The translations under genes were made by a program, and so were the position numbers. A DNA stretch of 64,000 bases from Flagellimonas abyssi. Lineage in GTDB: Bacteria; Bacteroidota; Bacteroidia; Flavobacteriales; Flavobacteriaceae. This document shows positions 1 through 9,328 of the stretch, piece by piece. The notes under the pieces were generated by a model. It had not been told where the DNA came from. It saw only the letters and a list, made by a program, of their open reading frames with translations, and searched no databases. Position 1 is the stretch's first letter. Every line of letters begins with the position of its first letter. The stretch covers positions 155,418 to 219,417 of the forward strand of contig NZ_JAHZSV010000008.1 in the NCBI RefSeq assembly GCF_019457905.1. Reading direction: 5' to 3'.

Positions 1-1
1 T

Positions 2-73
2 TCGTTTAGGGAGTACAACCCTCCGCCATTGATACGGGACGTGCAGGTTCTGGATCAGACTTTCCTTATTTGA
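2..73 (+). CDS. C-terminal end of a small unidentified protein (5' end outside window)
   Basis: Frame 2 is open from the window edge to a TGA at 71-73 and encodes 23 residues including the tail REYNPPPLIRDVQ. A proline-rich PPP tail on a small protein just upstream of a CusA-type pump resembles the short metal-associated proteins often found there in Bacteroidota. This is inference from position and tail only. The reading frame is short, so coding status is uncertain; the other two forward frames hit stops early. It would be the first gene of the copper island, about 95 bases before cusA. Confidence 0.4.
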   Translation, partial: SFREYNPPPLIRDVQVLDQTFLI

Positions 74-167
74 TTTAAGCATTGATTGAATGTACCCGGC
101 CAATTTGGTTGGGCAGCTGCGTTTATACGCATTTTTTGTATCGATCTAATGTTTAAATCAAACCCTT

Positions 168-3100
168 ATGCTGAACAAAAGCATTAAATTTTTGATAGAG
201 AATAAACTGGTAGCCATATTGCTCCTGCTATTTTTTATGGCTTGGGGCATAGTGAGCACACCCTTTAATCGGAATACCGGTATCTTGCCCAGCAATCCCG
301 TTGCCGTGGATGCCATTCCGGATATTGGGGAAAACCAACAGATTGTTTTCACCAAATGGCCGGGCCGTTCCCCACAGGATATCGAAGATCAAATTACGTA
401 TCCATTAACGACTTCTTTGCTTGGTATTCCTGGAGTTAAGACCATTCGGAGTTCTTCCATGTTCGGGTTTTCCAGCATCTACATCATTTTTGAAGAGGAA
501 GTCGAGTTCTACTGGAGCCGTAGCCGAATTCTTGAAAAACTCAATTCATTGCCCAACAATTTATAGCCCGATGGAGTAAATCCTGCTTTAGGACCCGATG
601 CTACAGCCTTGGGACAGATTTTCTGGTATACCTTGGAAGGTCGGGATAAGGATGGAAATGTAACAGGAGGATGGGATTTGCAGGAACTGCGAAGCGTTCA
701 GGATTACTATGTGAAATATGCATTGTCATCTGCATCGGGCGTTTCGGAAGTTGCTTCCATTGGCGGGTTTGTGCAGGAATACCAAGTAGATGTGGATCCC
801 GAATTGATGAAGCAATACAATGTCGGTTTAGATCAGGTCGTAAAAGCCGTTAAACAGAGCAATCGGGATATTGGCGCACAGACCTTGGAAATCAACAAAG
901 CTGAATACTTGGTTCGTGGATTGGGATACATCAAATCCTTGGACGACATAAAAAATGCCGTAGTTACGGCAACGGATTACACCTCCATCAGAATTAAAGA
1001 TGTGGCACACGTATCCTTGGGTCCTGCTGTCCGCCGTGGTATTTTGGACAAGGAAGGTGCCGAAGTGGTCGGTGGGGTGGTTGTAGCAAGATACGGCGCC
1101 AATCCATTGGAAGTCATCAACAATGTGAAGGAAAAAATAACCGAGTTGAGTGCAGGGCTTCCCTCCAAGGAATTGAAAGACGGAACCACTTCACAACTCA
1201 CCATTGTCCCTTTTTACGATAGAACAGAACTCATCCAAGAAACATTGGGAACGCTCAACGAAGCCCTGACTCTGGAAATATTGATAACCATTTTGGTCAT
1301 CGTGGTCATGGTGTTCAATCTTAGGGCCTCCGTTTTGATATCTGGACTCTTGCCCATTGCCGTTCTCATGGTGTTCATCGCCATGAAAATGTTCAACGTG
1401 GATGCCAATATCGTTGCACTTTCGGGTATTGCCATTGCCATTGGTACGATGGTCGATGTAGGGGTAATCCTCTCGGAGAACATAATTCGGCATATGGATG
1501 AAAATGAACAGAACCTATCGATAAACGAAGTGGTGTACAATGCGACTGCTGAGGTTTCTGGGGCCATTCTTACGGCAGTACTGACCACCATTATCAGTTT
1601 TATACCCGTGTTCACCATGGTGGGGGCAGAAGGAAAACTATTTCGGCCGTTGGCCTTTACAAAGACCATGGCGTTGACGGCCTCTATTATTGTGGCGCTG
1701 TTCCTCATTCCACCATTTGCGGCCATTATATTCAAAAGGAAAAACCGAAAGCCCATCATTACTTATGTCTGGAACGGCATTTTGATTGCCTCGGGACTGG
1801 TTGCCATTGGTTTTGGCTATTGGTTGGGCCTGGCCTTGATTGCCTTTGGTGTTTCGGGAATCTTAAAACTCCGTCAAACTTTGGATGGGAAACAAAACAG
1901 TATGCTCAATGTGGGCATCTGCGTTGCCACCATCGCCTTTTTGCTGGCCACCTATTGGAGGCCTCTCGGTTTTGATCGTAGCATTGCTATCAACCTGATT
2001 TTTGTGGGATTGATTTGCAGTGTTTTGCTTGGTGGGTTTTACCTGTTCCGACAATACTACAGCCGTATTTTAACATGGGCCTTGGAACATAAATTGCTAT
2101 TTCTTTCCATTCCCACGGTGATTGTGGTATTCGGATTTATGATTATGCGGAACACGGGCCAAGAGTTTATGCCCTCCCTCAATGAAGGTTCCTTTTTGTT
2201 GATGCCGACTTCCCTGCCGCATGCCGGAGTGGAAGAAAATAAACGGGTGGTACAGCAGTTGGATATGGCCGTCGCTACCATTCCAGAGATTCAAACAGTG
2301 GTTGGAAAAGCGGGAAGAACGGAATCCGCTTTGGACCCGGCGCCACTTTCCATGTACGAGAACATTATTCAGTACCGCTCGGAATATCAAAAGAATGAAG
2401 CAGGAAGCCCCCAACGTTTTAGAGTAAATGACGATGGTTATTTTGAGTTGAGCAACGGAAAAGTGCTTGCCAACCCCAATGTACAAGTGAGCAATGAGCA
2501 AAATTATAAGGAGAACCATGTAAGTGAACCCTTGCGAATCGACAGGAACTTATTGATTCCAGACAGTGACGGGGAATACTTTAGGAACTGGCGACCGGAA
2601 ATAGAAAGTCCAGATGATATTTGGAACGAAATTGTAAAGGTGACCAGACTTCCCGGAATTACATCTGCTCCCAAGCTGCAACCCATCGAAACGCGTTTGG
2701 TGATGTTGCAAACAGGGATGCGGGCCCCAATGGGCATTAAAGTGAAGGGACAGGATTTAAAGGAAATTGAAAACTTTGGCCTTCAACTGGAGCCCATATT
2801 AAAAGAAGCGTCCGGGGTGAAGGACGAGGCGGTTTTTGCAGACCGAATCGTTGGTAAGCCCTACCTCCTTATCGATATTGACCGTGAAAAATTGGTCCGA
2901 TATGGTTTGGTTATCGAGGACGTACAGCAGATTTTAGAGGTGGCCCTTGGTGGAATGCAATTGACCCAAACCGTGGAAGGAAGGGAGCGATATGGCGTTC
3001 GTGTGCGATATCCAAGGGAACTCCGCGAAAATCCAACCGATTTGAAAAATATTTATGTTCCTGTGCAAAAAGGAAGCCCGGTTCCTTTGAGCGAATTGGT

Positions 3101-3905
3101 CACCATCCGTTATGAACAAGGTCCGCAGGCCATTAAAAGTGAAGATACCTTTTTGGTAGGTTATGTACTTTTTGATAAGCTCGATGGCTACGCTGAAGTG
3201 GATGTGGTGGAAAATGCACAGGCCAAAATCCAAGAAAAGATAAACAGTGGCGAGTTGGTGGTGCCCAAAGGTATCAGTTACCGATTCACGGGTACCTACG
3301 AAAACCAGTTAAGGGCAAAAAAGACCTTGTCCGTCGTGGTTCCGCTGGCGTTGTTGATCATATTCTTGATTCTGTACTTCCAATTCAAGTCAGTTGCTAC
3401 CTCCATGATGGTATTTTCAGGGATTTTGGTGGCCTTTGCAGGTGGGTTTTTAATGATTTGGTTCTATGGTCAGGACTGGTTCCTCAACTTTAGTTTTATG
3501 GGCGAGAACCTCCGGGACCTTTTCCAAATCCACACCATTAACCTGAGTGTTGCGGTGTGGGTCGGATTTATCGCATTGTTTGGAATTGCTACGGATGATG
3601 GGGTGGTCATGGCCACCTACCTTACCCAAACTTTTGACAAGAACAAACCGGACAACTTGAAACAGATTCGTGCTTCGGTATTGGAAGCGGGAGAAAAACG
3701 AATAAGACCTTGTTTGATGACCACTGCGACTACCATTTTGGCACTCTTGCCCGTGCTTACCAGTACAGGTAGGGGGAGCGATATCATGATTCCGATGGCC
3801 ATTCCAAGTTTTGGTGGAATGCTCATCGCTTTGATTACACTCTTTGTAGTACCAGTGCTGTTCAGTTGGAAAAGTGAATTGCAACTTAAAATGCAAAACC
3901 AATGA
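168..3905 (+). pseudogene. cusA: CusA/CzcA-type heavy-metal RND efflux pump, interrupted by in-frame amber codon
   Basis: Inner-membrane RND pump that would export Cu(I)/Ag(I) or other divalent metals through a CusCBA-type tripartite complex. The frame opens with ATG at 168 and runs for 132 codons to TAG at 564-566. The same frame then continues uninterrupted to TGA at 3903-3905. Residues on both sides of the stop (LNSLPNN before, PDGVNPALGPDATALG after) match the conserved porter-domain segment of the family, so one codon is changed and nothing is deleted or shifted. The full frame is 1245 codons, typical of the longer Bacteroidota CusA with extra hydrophobic segments in the middle (about residues 525-640). 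The heavy-metal RND TM4 motif GIAIAIGTMVD is present. A TTG at 609 could in principle start a fragment, but that would lack TM1 and part of the porter domain. The stop overlaps the TolC gene start (ATGA). Either a pseudogene, a suppressed stop or a sequencing error. Confidence 0.85.
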
Positions 3906-5122
3906 AAAAAAGATTCATTTATATAATGTTTGTGCTGGCCACATTTGGGACGAAGGCCCAATCGTTGGAAAGCTATCTGCAAGAAGCGGAACAGAACAGC
4001 CCCATGATTCAGGCCTTGGAACTGCGCTACAACATTGCCAAAGAAAAGGTGAACGAAGTGAACACCTTGCCAAACACAACGGTTGCCGCAGGATATTTTG
4101 TGAGCGAACCAGAAACCAGAACGGGGGCACAAAGAGCTCGGTTTTCGGTCTCGCAGATGTTGCCTTGGTTCGGTACCATCACGGCGCGGGAGAACTACGC
4201 AAGTTCCATGGCGGAGACAGCGTATGCTGAAATTGTCATCGCCAAACGAAAACTGGCGTTGTCCTTGGCACAATCCTACTATAATTTATATGGGATTCAG
4301 GCCAAGCAAAAGGTGCTTCAGGAAAATATTGAACTTTTGAAAACTTACGAAACCTTGGCGCTCACTTCGGTTGAAGTAGGGAAGGCTTCGGCCGTGGATA
4401 TCTTAAAACTTCAAATCCGTCAGAATGAATTACAACAGCAAAAAGAGGTTTTGGAACAATCCTACTTGTCAGAGCAGGCCGTATTCAACAATTTGCTGAA
4501 TCGTGATGAAAGCATTGCCGCGGAGGTTGTGGAAGAAATGGAAATTCCTGAAGATGATACTATTTTGAACAAGGATGATTTGAGCCTCAACCCGGAGTTG
4601 CTCAAGTATGACCAATTGTATGAATCCGTAACGCAATCCGAAGTGCTCAACCAAAAGGAAAATGCACCAAGTTTCGGTATAGGTTTGGATTATATCCCCG
4701 TTTCGGAACGCGATGATATGGTTTTTAGCGATAATGGAAAGGATATTGTAATGCCGATGGTCACTTTTTCCGTGCCAATTTTCAACAACAAGTTTAAATC
4801 GACCACCAAGCAGAACGAGTTGCGTCAAAAAGAGATTGAATTTCAAAAAGAGGAGCGATTGAATGTGTTGGAAAATGCCTATGCCAGTGCCATTTCGCAA
4901 CGGAACCAAGCACGTATCGCATACCGCACCCAAGCAAAGAATCTGGAGCAAGCGAAGGATGCCGAAGAAATCTTGATCAAGAGTTATGAAACCGGAACTA
5001 TCAATTTCAATGATGTGCTCGATGTTCAGGAGCTGCAATTAAAATTTCAGACCAATCAAATACAATCCGTGCAGTTATATTATATACAATCTGCCATCAT
5101 CAATTATTTAATTAACAAGTAA
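3902..5122 (+). CDS. TolC-family outer-membrane efflux protein (CusC-like)
   Basis: Outer-membrane channel of the heavy-metal RND system, 406 residues. An N-terminal signal peptide (MKKRFIYIMFVLATFGTKAQ) precedes two OEP-type repeats rich in long amphipathic helices, with the heptad-like helical stretches of TolC proteins around residues 150-210 and 320-395. There is no lipobox cysteine after the signal, so it is not acylated like E. coli CusC. Its ATG overlaps the cusA stop by 4 bases, which indicates translational coupling to the interrupted pump. Slightly shorter than E. coli CusC, as is usual for Bacteroidota members. The metal assignment comes from context. Confidence 0.85.
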   Translation: MKKRFIYIMFVLATFGTKAQSLESYLQEAEQNSPMIQALELRYNIAKEKVNEVNTLPNTTVAAGYFVSEPETRTGAQRARFSVSQMLPWFGTITARENYASSMAETAYAEIVIAKRKLALSLAQSYYNLYGIQAKQKVLQENIELLKTYETLALTSVEVGKASAVDILKLQIRQNELQQQKEVLEQSYLSEQAVFNNLLNRDESIAAEVVEEMEIPEDDTILNKDDLSLNPELLKYDQLYESVTQSEVLNQKENAPSFGIGLDYIPVSERDDMVFSDNGKDIVMPMVTFSVPIFNNKFKSTTKQNELRQKEIEFQKEERLNVLENAYASAISQRNQARIAYRTQAKNLEQAKDAEEILIKSYETGTINFNDVLDVQELQLKFQTNQIQSVQLYYIQSAIINYLINK

Positions 5123-5138
5123 ATTTAATTTATCAAAA

Positions 5139-5474
5139 ATGAGAACAAACATCAGAACAGTGATCGGAATCACATTTGCATCGGTATTGGTGCTTACAGT
5201 ATCGTGCAAGGGAAAAACGGAGGAAGCCAAGGAAACATCCACTGAGGCGACCATGGACAATGAAGGTCACGATATGGAGAAAATGGATCATGAAAATCAT
5301 GATATGCAAGGCATGGAAACTGCCAAAATGGAAGGCAAGGAGTATACCTCCAAATATGTTTGTTCTATGCATTGTGAAGGCAGTGGAAGTGATGAGGAAG
5401 GAAAATGCCCAGTTTGCGGGATGACCTATGTGTTGAACCAGGAACATATGGCCGACGGGCACACCCATAACTAA
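5139..5474 (+). CDS. Met/His-rich heavy-metal-binding lipoprotein
   Basis: A 111-residue predicted lipoprotein: n-region MRTNIR, a hydrophobic core, then a lipobox ending at Cys23 (LTVSC). Residues 40-70 are rich in His and Met (HDMEKMDHENHDM), a usual composition for periplasmic copper binding. The C-terminal part carries the metal-binding zinc-ribbon-like motif CSMHCEG followed by CPVCGM (about residues 73-100), the same module that recurs in CopA and CusB of this island. It probably buffers or delivers copper outside the inner membrane. It sits 16 bases after the TolC-like gene and 17 bases before the AraC gene, inside one run of + strand genes. Function is inferred from motifs and context. 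Confidence 0.8.
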   Translation: MRTNIRTVIGITFASVLVLTVSCKGKTEEAKETSTEATMDNEGHDMEKMDHENHDMQGMETAKMEGKEYTSKYVCSMHCEGSGSDEEGKCPVCGMTYVLNQEHMADGHTHN

Positions 5475-5491
5475 TTTTTAATTGCACCGCT

Positions 5492-6043
5492 ATGCGTATC
5501 AAGGTAAAAAATATGGTATGTGAAAGATGCAAAGGCGTTCTGAAAAATGAATTTCGGGATGTTGGCATTGAGGTGGTACAAATTGACTTGGGAGAGGTTG
5601 AGTTGAAGGATTCGGCCATTGGCCAAATAGCACGTATTCGGGAGATTTTGACCAAGAACGGATTTGAATTGATAGAGGATGTTGATCAAACGTACATCGT
5701 TGACATCAAGAAACACTTGATCAATGCTTTGGATGACCGTTCCAATCAGAATCTCTCGGAATACTTGGCCAAAAAACTGGGCAAGAAGTATTCGGCGCTC
5801 AGTAAAATGTTCAGTGCGAAGGAGGGCTTGACCATTGAAAAATATTTTATCCTGCTCAAAATGGAGAAGGTAAAAGAAGAAATACAGATGGGAAACAAAA
5901 CCTTCTCCGAAATTGCCTACGATTTAGACTATAAGAGCAGCAGTCACTTGGCCAAACAATTTAAATCGGTAACGGGGATGTCGATGAGCGATTATAAGAA
6001 ATTGGAGGAGTGGAACAGGAGACCTTTGGACCAAATTGTATAA
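5492..6043 (+). CDS. AraC-family regulator with N-terminal HMA-like metal-binding domain
   Basis: 183 residues. Residues 1-65 look like a heavy-metal-associated ferredoxin-like fold: the start MRIKVKNMVCERC carries a CxxC pair at Cys10/Cys13 in the position of the usual GMxCxxC loop, followed by a beta-alpha-beta pattern. Residues 85-178 form the double helix-turn-helix of AraC regulators, with the second-helix motif SEIAYDLDYKSSSHLAKQFKSV. The design suggests that metal binding directly tunes DNA binding, so this is the likely local copper regulator. It lies just before copA and a candidate -7 box. The family of such fusions is known in Bacteroidota; metal identity and activator or repressor mode are not shown by sequence. 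Confidence 0.85.
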   Translation: MRIKVKNMVCERCKGVLKNEFRDVGIEVVQIDLGEVELKDSAIGQIARIREILTKNGFELIEDVDQTYIVDIKKHLINALDDRSNQNLSEYLAKKLGKKYSALSKMFSAKEGLTIEKYFILLKMEKVKEEIQMGNKTFSEIAYDLDYKSSSHLAKQFKSVTGMSMSDYKKLEEWNRRPLDQIV

Positions 6044-6085
6044 AAGAAACCCAGAATTGTAAAAAGCTTCCGACTGGTATTCAGC

Positions 6086-6093
6086 TAGTTTTG
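6086..6093 (+). promoter_or_regulatory. Candidate -7 promoter box for copA
   Basis: TAGTTTTG matches the Bacteroidota -7 consensus TAnnTTTG exactly and lies 17 bases before the copA ATG. No well-spaced -33 TTG is visible (the nearest is 26 bases upstream), so this may be a regulator-dependent promoter. Confidence 0.4.
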
Positions 6094-6110
6094 AATAAAA
6101 AGCAAACAAG

Positions 6111-8609
6111 ATGAAACATACATATCACATACACGGAATGAGTTGCAATGGTTGTAGAAACCATGTGGAACAAACCCTATCTAAAGTTGCTGGGGTTAAT
6201 TCAGTTGAGGTGAATTTGAAAAAGGCCGAAGCTGTGATTGAGATGGAGGAACACATTCCAATCGAAACGTTCCAAAAAGCAATGGAAGAAGATGGTGGTA
6301 GTTATAGCATTCATATGCATGGACATCATCATGAACCCAAACAAGAAAAAAAACAGGCTACAACAAATGGCAACGGTACCTTTTATTGTCCTATGCATTG
6401 CGAAGGAGATAAAACCTACGACAAACCTGGTGATTGCCCAGTTTGTGGGATGGATTTAGTGGAGGAGCAGAATACTTCTTCCAATTCTAATCAAAAATGG
6501 ACCTGTCCCATGCACCCCGAAGTGGTTGAAAATGGACCAGGTTCCTGTCCAAAATGTGGAATGGACCTAGTGCCCAAAGTGCCCGAAACCAGTGCAGAGG
6601 AGAAGACGTACAAAAAACTGCTCAAAAAGTTTTGGATAGCGGTAGCCTTTACGTTGCCCATTTTCCTTATTGCCATGAGCGACATGATTCCCAATAATCC
6701 GCTCCATAAATTATTAGCGCCACAATACTGGAATTGGGTGCAATTTGCGCTGTCGATTCCCGTGGTGTTTTATGCCACTTGGATGTTCTTTCAACGTGCC
6801 TACCGAAGCATCAGAACATGGAATTTGAACATGTTTACCCTCATTGGAATTGGAGCTGGGGTGGCTTTTGTGTTCAGTGTACTTGGATTGCTATTTCCGG
6901 AATTTTTTCCTGACCAGTTCAAGGGAGGAACCGGCGCTGTACATGTGTATTTTGAGGCCGCGACAGTAATTCTTACGCTGGTGCTATTGGGACAATTATT
7001 GGAAGCCAGGGCACATAGCAAGACCAATAACGCCGTAAAAGAATTGTTGAAACTGGCTCCCAACAAAGCCATAAAAGTGGTGGACGGGGAAGAAGTTGAG
7101 GTCAGCATCGATGACATTGAGAAAGGGGATATTCTCCGAGTAAAACCCGGAGAAAAAATTCCTGTGGACGGTATTATTACCGATGGAGAAACCTCTGTGG
7201 ACGAATCCATGATCACAGGGGAACCCATCCCTGTTGAGAAGACGGTTGATGATAAAGTGAGCAGCGGTACTATCAACGGGAACCAATCTTTTTTGATGAA
7301 GGCCGAAAAGGTGGGCAGTGATACGTTACTCTCACAAATCATTGATATGGTGAACCAAGCCAGCCGAAGCCGGGCACCCATTCAGAATTTGGCGGATAAG
7401 GTATCTGCCTATTTTGTGCCCATTGTGGTGATAATTTCCATAATTACCTTCGCGGTTTGGGCCGTTTGGGGTCCACAGCCCGCTTATGTCTATGCATTGA
7501 TCAATGCCATTGCAGTTTTGATTATCGCTTGTCCTTGTGCACTGGGTCTTGCCACACCAATGTCCATAATGGTCGGGGTGGGTAAGGGCGCCCAAAACGG
7601 CGTGCTCATCAAAAATGCGGAAGCTTTGGAGAAACTGGCCGATGTGGACACCTTGATCATCGATAAAACGGGAACCATTACCGAAGGTAAACCCACCTTT
7701 GACCATTTGGAGGCCTTTTCGGATGACTATTCAGATAGAGATTTGTTGCAATACGTTGTTTCGGTAAATGCCAACAGTGAACATCCATTGGCCCAGGCCA
7801 CGGTGAATTATGGCAAGGAACAAGATGTACAGGTTCTACAAACTGATTCTTTCAATGCCGTAACGGGAATGGGAGTTGAAGGAAAAATCAATGGTTCCGA
7901 AGTCCATTTGGGTAACCTCAAATTGATGGAAAAGGCCAATGTCGAAATCTCTGATTCGATAAAGGAAAAGGTGATAAAATCCCAAGAAAAAGGAAAGACG
8001 GTTTCCTATTTGGCCATCGATGGAAAATGTCATGGATTTGTGGCCATTGGTGATAAAATAAAGGCAACCAGTGCCAAAGCCATCAAAGCTATTCAGGACA
8101 GGGGAATTTCCGTAATCATGCTTACAGGCGACAATGCCAACACAGCCAAGGCGGTGGCGGGAGAACTTCATTTGGATGATTTTAAGGCAGAAGCTTTACC
8201 GGAGGATAAAATGAAGGAAGTGGAACGCCTACAAGGTGAGGGAAAAGTGGTCGCGATGGCCGGTGATGGCATCAACGACGCCCCGGCCCTCGCCAAAAGT
8301 GACTTGGGCATTGCGATGGGCACGGGTACCGATGTGGCCATAGAAAGCGCTATGGTCACTTTAGTGAAAGGTGATCTGCACGGTATCGTTAAAGCAAGGA
8401 ACCTTAGTGAAGTCGTCATGAAAAACATAAAACAAAACCTATTTTTTGCATTGATATACAATACCATCGGAGTGCCCGTAGCGGCAGGGGTACTCTATCC
8501 GTTATTTGGGATATTGCTCTCACCTATGATCGCGGCTCTAGCCATGAGCTTTAGCTCCGTATCGGTGATTACCAATGCATTACGACTACGAACTAAATCA
8601 ATCGACTAA
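6111..8609 (+). CDS. copA: Copper-translocating P-type ATPase
   Basis: Inner-membrane P1B-type ATPase that exports Cu(I) from the cytoplasm. 832 residues. An N-terminal HMA domain has GMSCNGC at residues 9-15; a His-rich linker (HMHGHHH, 68-74) follows, then two heavy-metal-binding zinc-ribbon modules (about 91-117, CPMHCEG...CPVCGM, and 130-154, CPMHPEV...CPKCGM). The ATPase core has the transmembrane metal site CPC at 474-476, phosphorylation site DKTGT with Asp518, the TGE actuator motif and the GDGIND hinge motif. All catalytic residues look intact. It follows the AraC-HMA gene by 67 bases and overlaps no neighbour. Cu(I) specificity fits the CPC motif and the copper-island context. Confidence 0.95.
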   Translation: MKHTYHIHGMSCNGCRNHVEQTLSKVAGVNSVEVNLKKAEAVIEMEEHIPIETFQKAMEEDGGSYSIHMHGHHHEPKQEKKQATTNGNGTFYCPMHCEGDKTYDKPGDCPVCGMDLVEEQNTSSNSNQKWTCPMHPEVVENGPGSCPKCGMDLVPKVPETSAEEKTYKKLLKKFWIAVAFTLPIFLIAMSDMIPNNPLHKLLAPQYWNWVQFALSIPVVFYATWMFFQRAYRSIRTWNLNMFTLIGIGAGVAFVFSVLGLLFPEFFPDQFKGGTGAVHVYFEAATVILTLVLLGQLLEARAHSKTNNAVKELLKLAPNKAIKVVDGEEVEVSIDDIEKGDILRVKPGEKIPVDGIITDGETSVDESMITGEPIPVEKTVDDKVSSGTINGNQSFLMKAEKVGSDTLLSQIIDMVNQASRSRAPIQNLADKVSAYFVPIVVIISIITFAVWAVWGPQPAYVYALINAIAVLIIACPCALGLATPMSIMVGVGKGAQNGVLIKNAEALEKLADVDTLIIDKTGTITEGKPTFDHLEAFSDDYSDRDLLQYVVSVNANSEHPLAQATVNYGKEQDVQVLQTDSFNAVTGMGVEGKINGSEVHLGNLKLMEKANVEISDSIKEKVIKSQEKGKTVSYLAIDGKCHGFVAIGDKIKATSAKAIKAIQDRGISVIMLTGDNANTAKAVAGELHLDDFKAEALPEDKMKEVERLQGEGKVVAMAGDGINDAPALAKSDLGIAMGTGTDVAIESAMVTLVKGDLHGIVKARNLSEVVMKNIKQNLFFALIYNTIGVPVAAGVLYPLFGILLSPMIAALAMSFSSVSVITNALRLRTKSID

Positions 8610-8616
8610 TACAAAA

Positions 8617-9324
8617 ATGGTAAAACGAAAAACAGCGATTAAAATTAGAAAGGCCCACAGGTATTTGGGACTGTTTTTGGGAATACAATTCATTATGTGG
8701 ACGGCCAGTGGCCTTTATTTCAGTTGGACCGATATTGATGAAATCCACGGAGACCATTTCAGGAATATGGATCATAAACCTGTTGCCTTTGATGGTCTCA
8801 TCGGAAGTTCAAAAATCAACATACCGGGTAAAATAAGTTCGTTGAGCCTTAAGGAAATAGCAGGAAAACCCTACTACTGGATAAACCATGAGTTTTTGGT
8901 GGATGCGAGGGATGGAAGCCTGAAAAGCAACATTTCGGAACAAGAGGCCTTGGAAGTTGCAGCGCGTGAGATGGCACCGAGTTTAAAAGTGAAAAATGTG
9001 GAGGTCATCAAGGAAACCGATAAGCATCATGAGTATCGAGGTAGAACACTACCCGCTTATGTGATTTCTTATGATTCCCCCGAGAATATCAAGGCCTATG
9101 TTTCCCTTGCCGACGGTTCTTTTCAAACCGTACGACATCGAAACTGGAGATGGTTCGATTTTTTGTGGATGACCCACACTATGGATTATGAGGGCAGGGA
9201 CGATTTTAATACAACTGTCCTTCGGGCCTTTTCCCTTTTGGGATTGATCACTGTACTGAGCGGATTTTTGCTCTGGTTTACCTCGTCGCCAACGATGCGG
9301 AAAATCGTTAAACGTAAAAAATAG
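8617..9324 (+). CDS. PepSY-domain membrane protein
   Basis: 235 residues from the ATG at 8617. The frame is open upstream to an ATG at 8575, but that start would overlap copA by 35 bases and add 14 polar residues before the basic MVKRK start, so the shorter form is preferred. An N-terminal membrane helix (about residues 14-37, HRYLGLFLGIQFIMWTASG), a periplasmic region with PepSY-type repeats and a C-terminal helix (about 205-225) match the PepSY-associated TM family. Such proteins often accompany metal or heme handling genes in Bacteroidota. The exact role in copper resistance is unknown. Confidence 0.75.
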   Translation: MVKRKTAIKIRKAHRYLGLFLGIQFIMWTASGLYFSWTDIDEIHGDHFRNMDHKPVAFDGLIGSSKINIPGKISSLSLKEIAGKPYYWINHEFLVDARDGSLKSNISEQEALEVAAREMAPSLKVKNVEVIKETDKHHEYRGRTLPAYVISYDSPENIKAYVSLADGSFQTVRHRNWRWFDFLWMTHTMDYEGRDDFNTTVLRAFSLLGLITVLSGFLLWFTSSPTMRKIVKRKK

Positions 9325-9328
9325 AAAA

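Noticed and set aside
564..566. Recoding of the cusA TAG as pyrrolysine or another programmed residue
   Set aside because: There is no pyl gene or recoding signal in the window, and the position is an ordinary conserved segment of the porter domain. Mutation or error is simpler.
609..3905. A separate pump gene starting at TTG 609
   Set aside because: The protein would lack TM1 and the start of the porter domain, and the codon lies inside conserved coding sequence in the same frame as 168-563.
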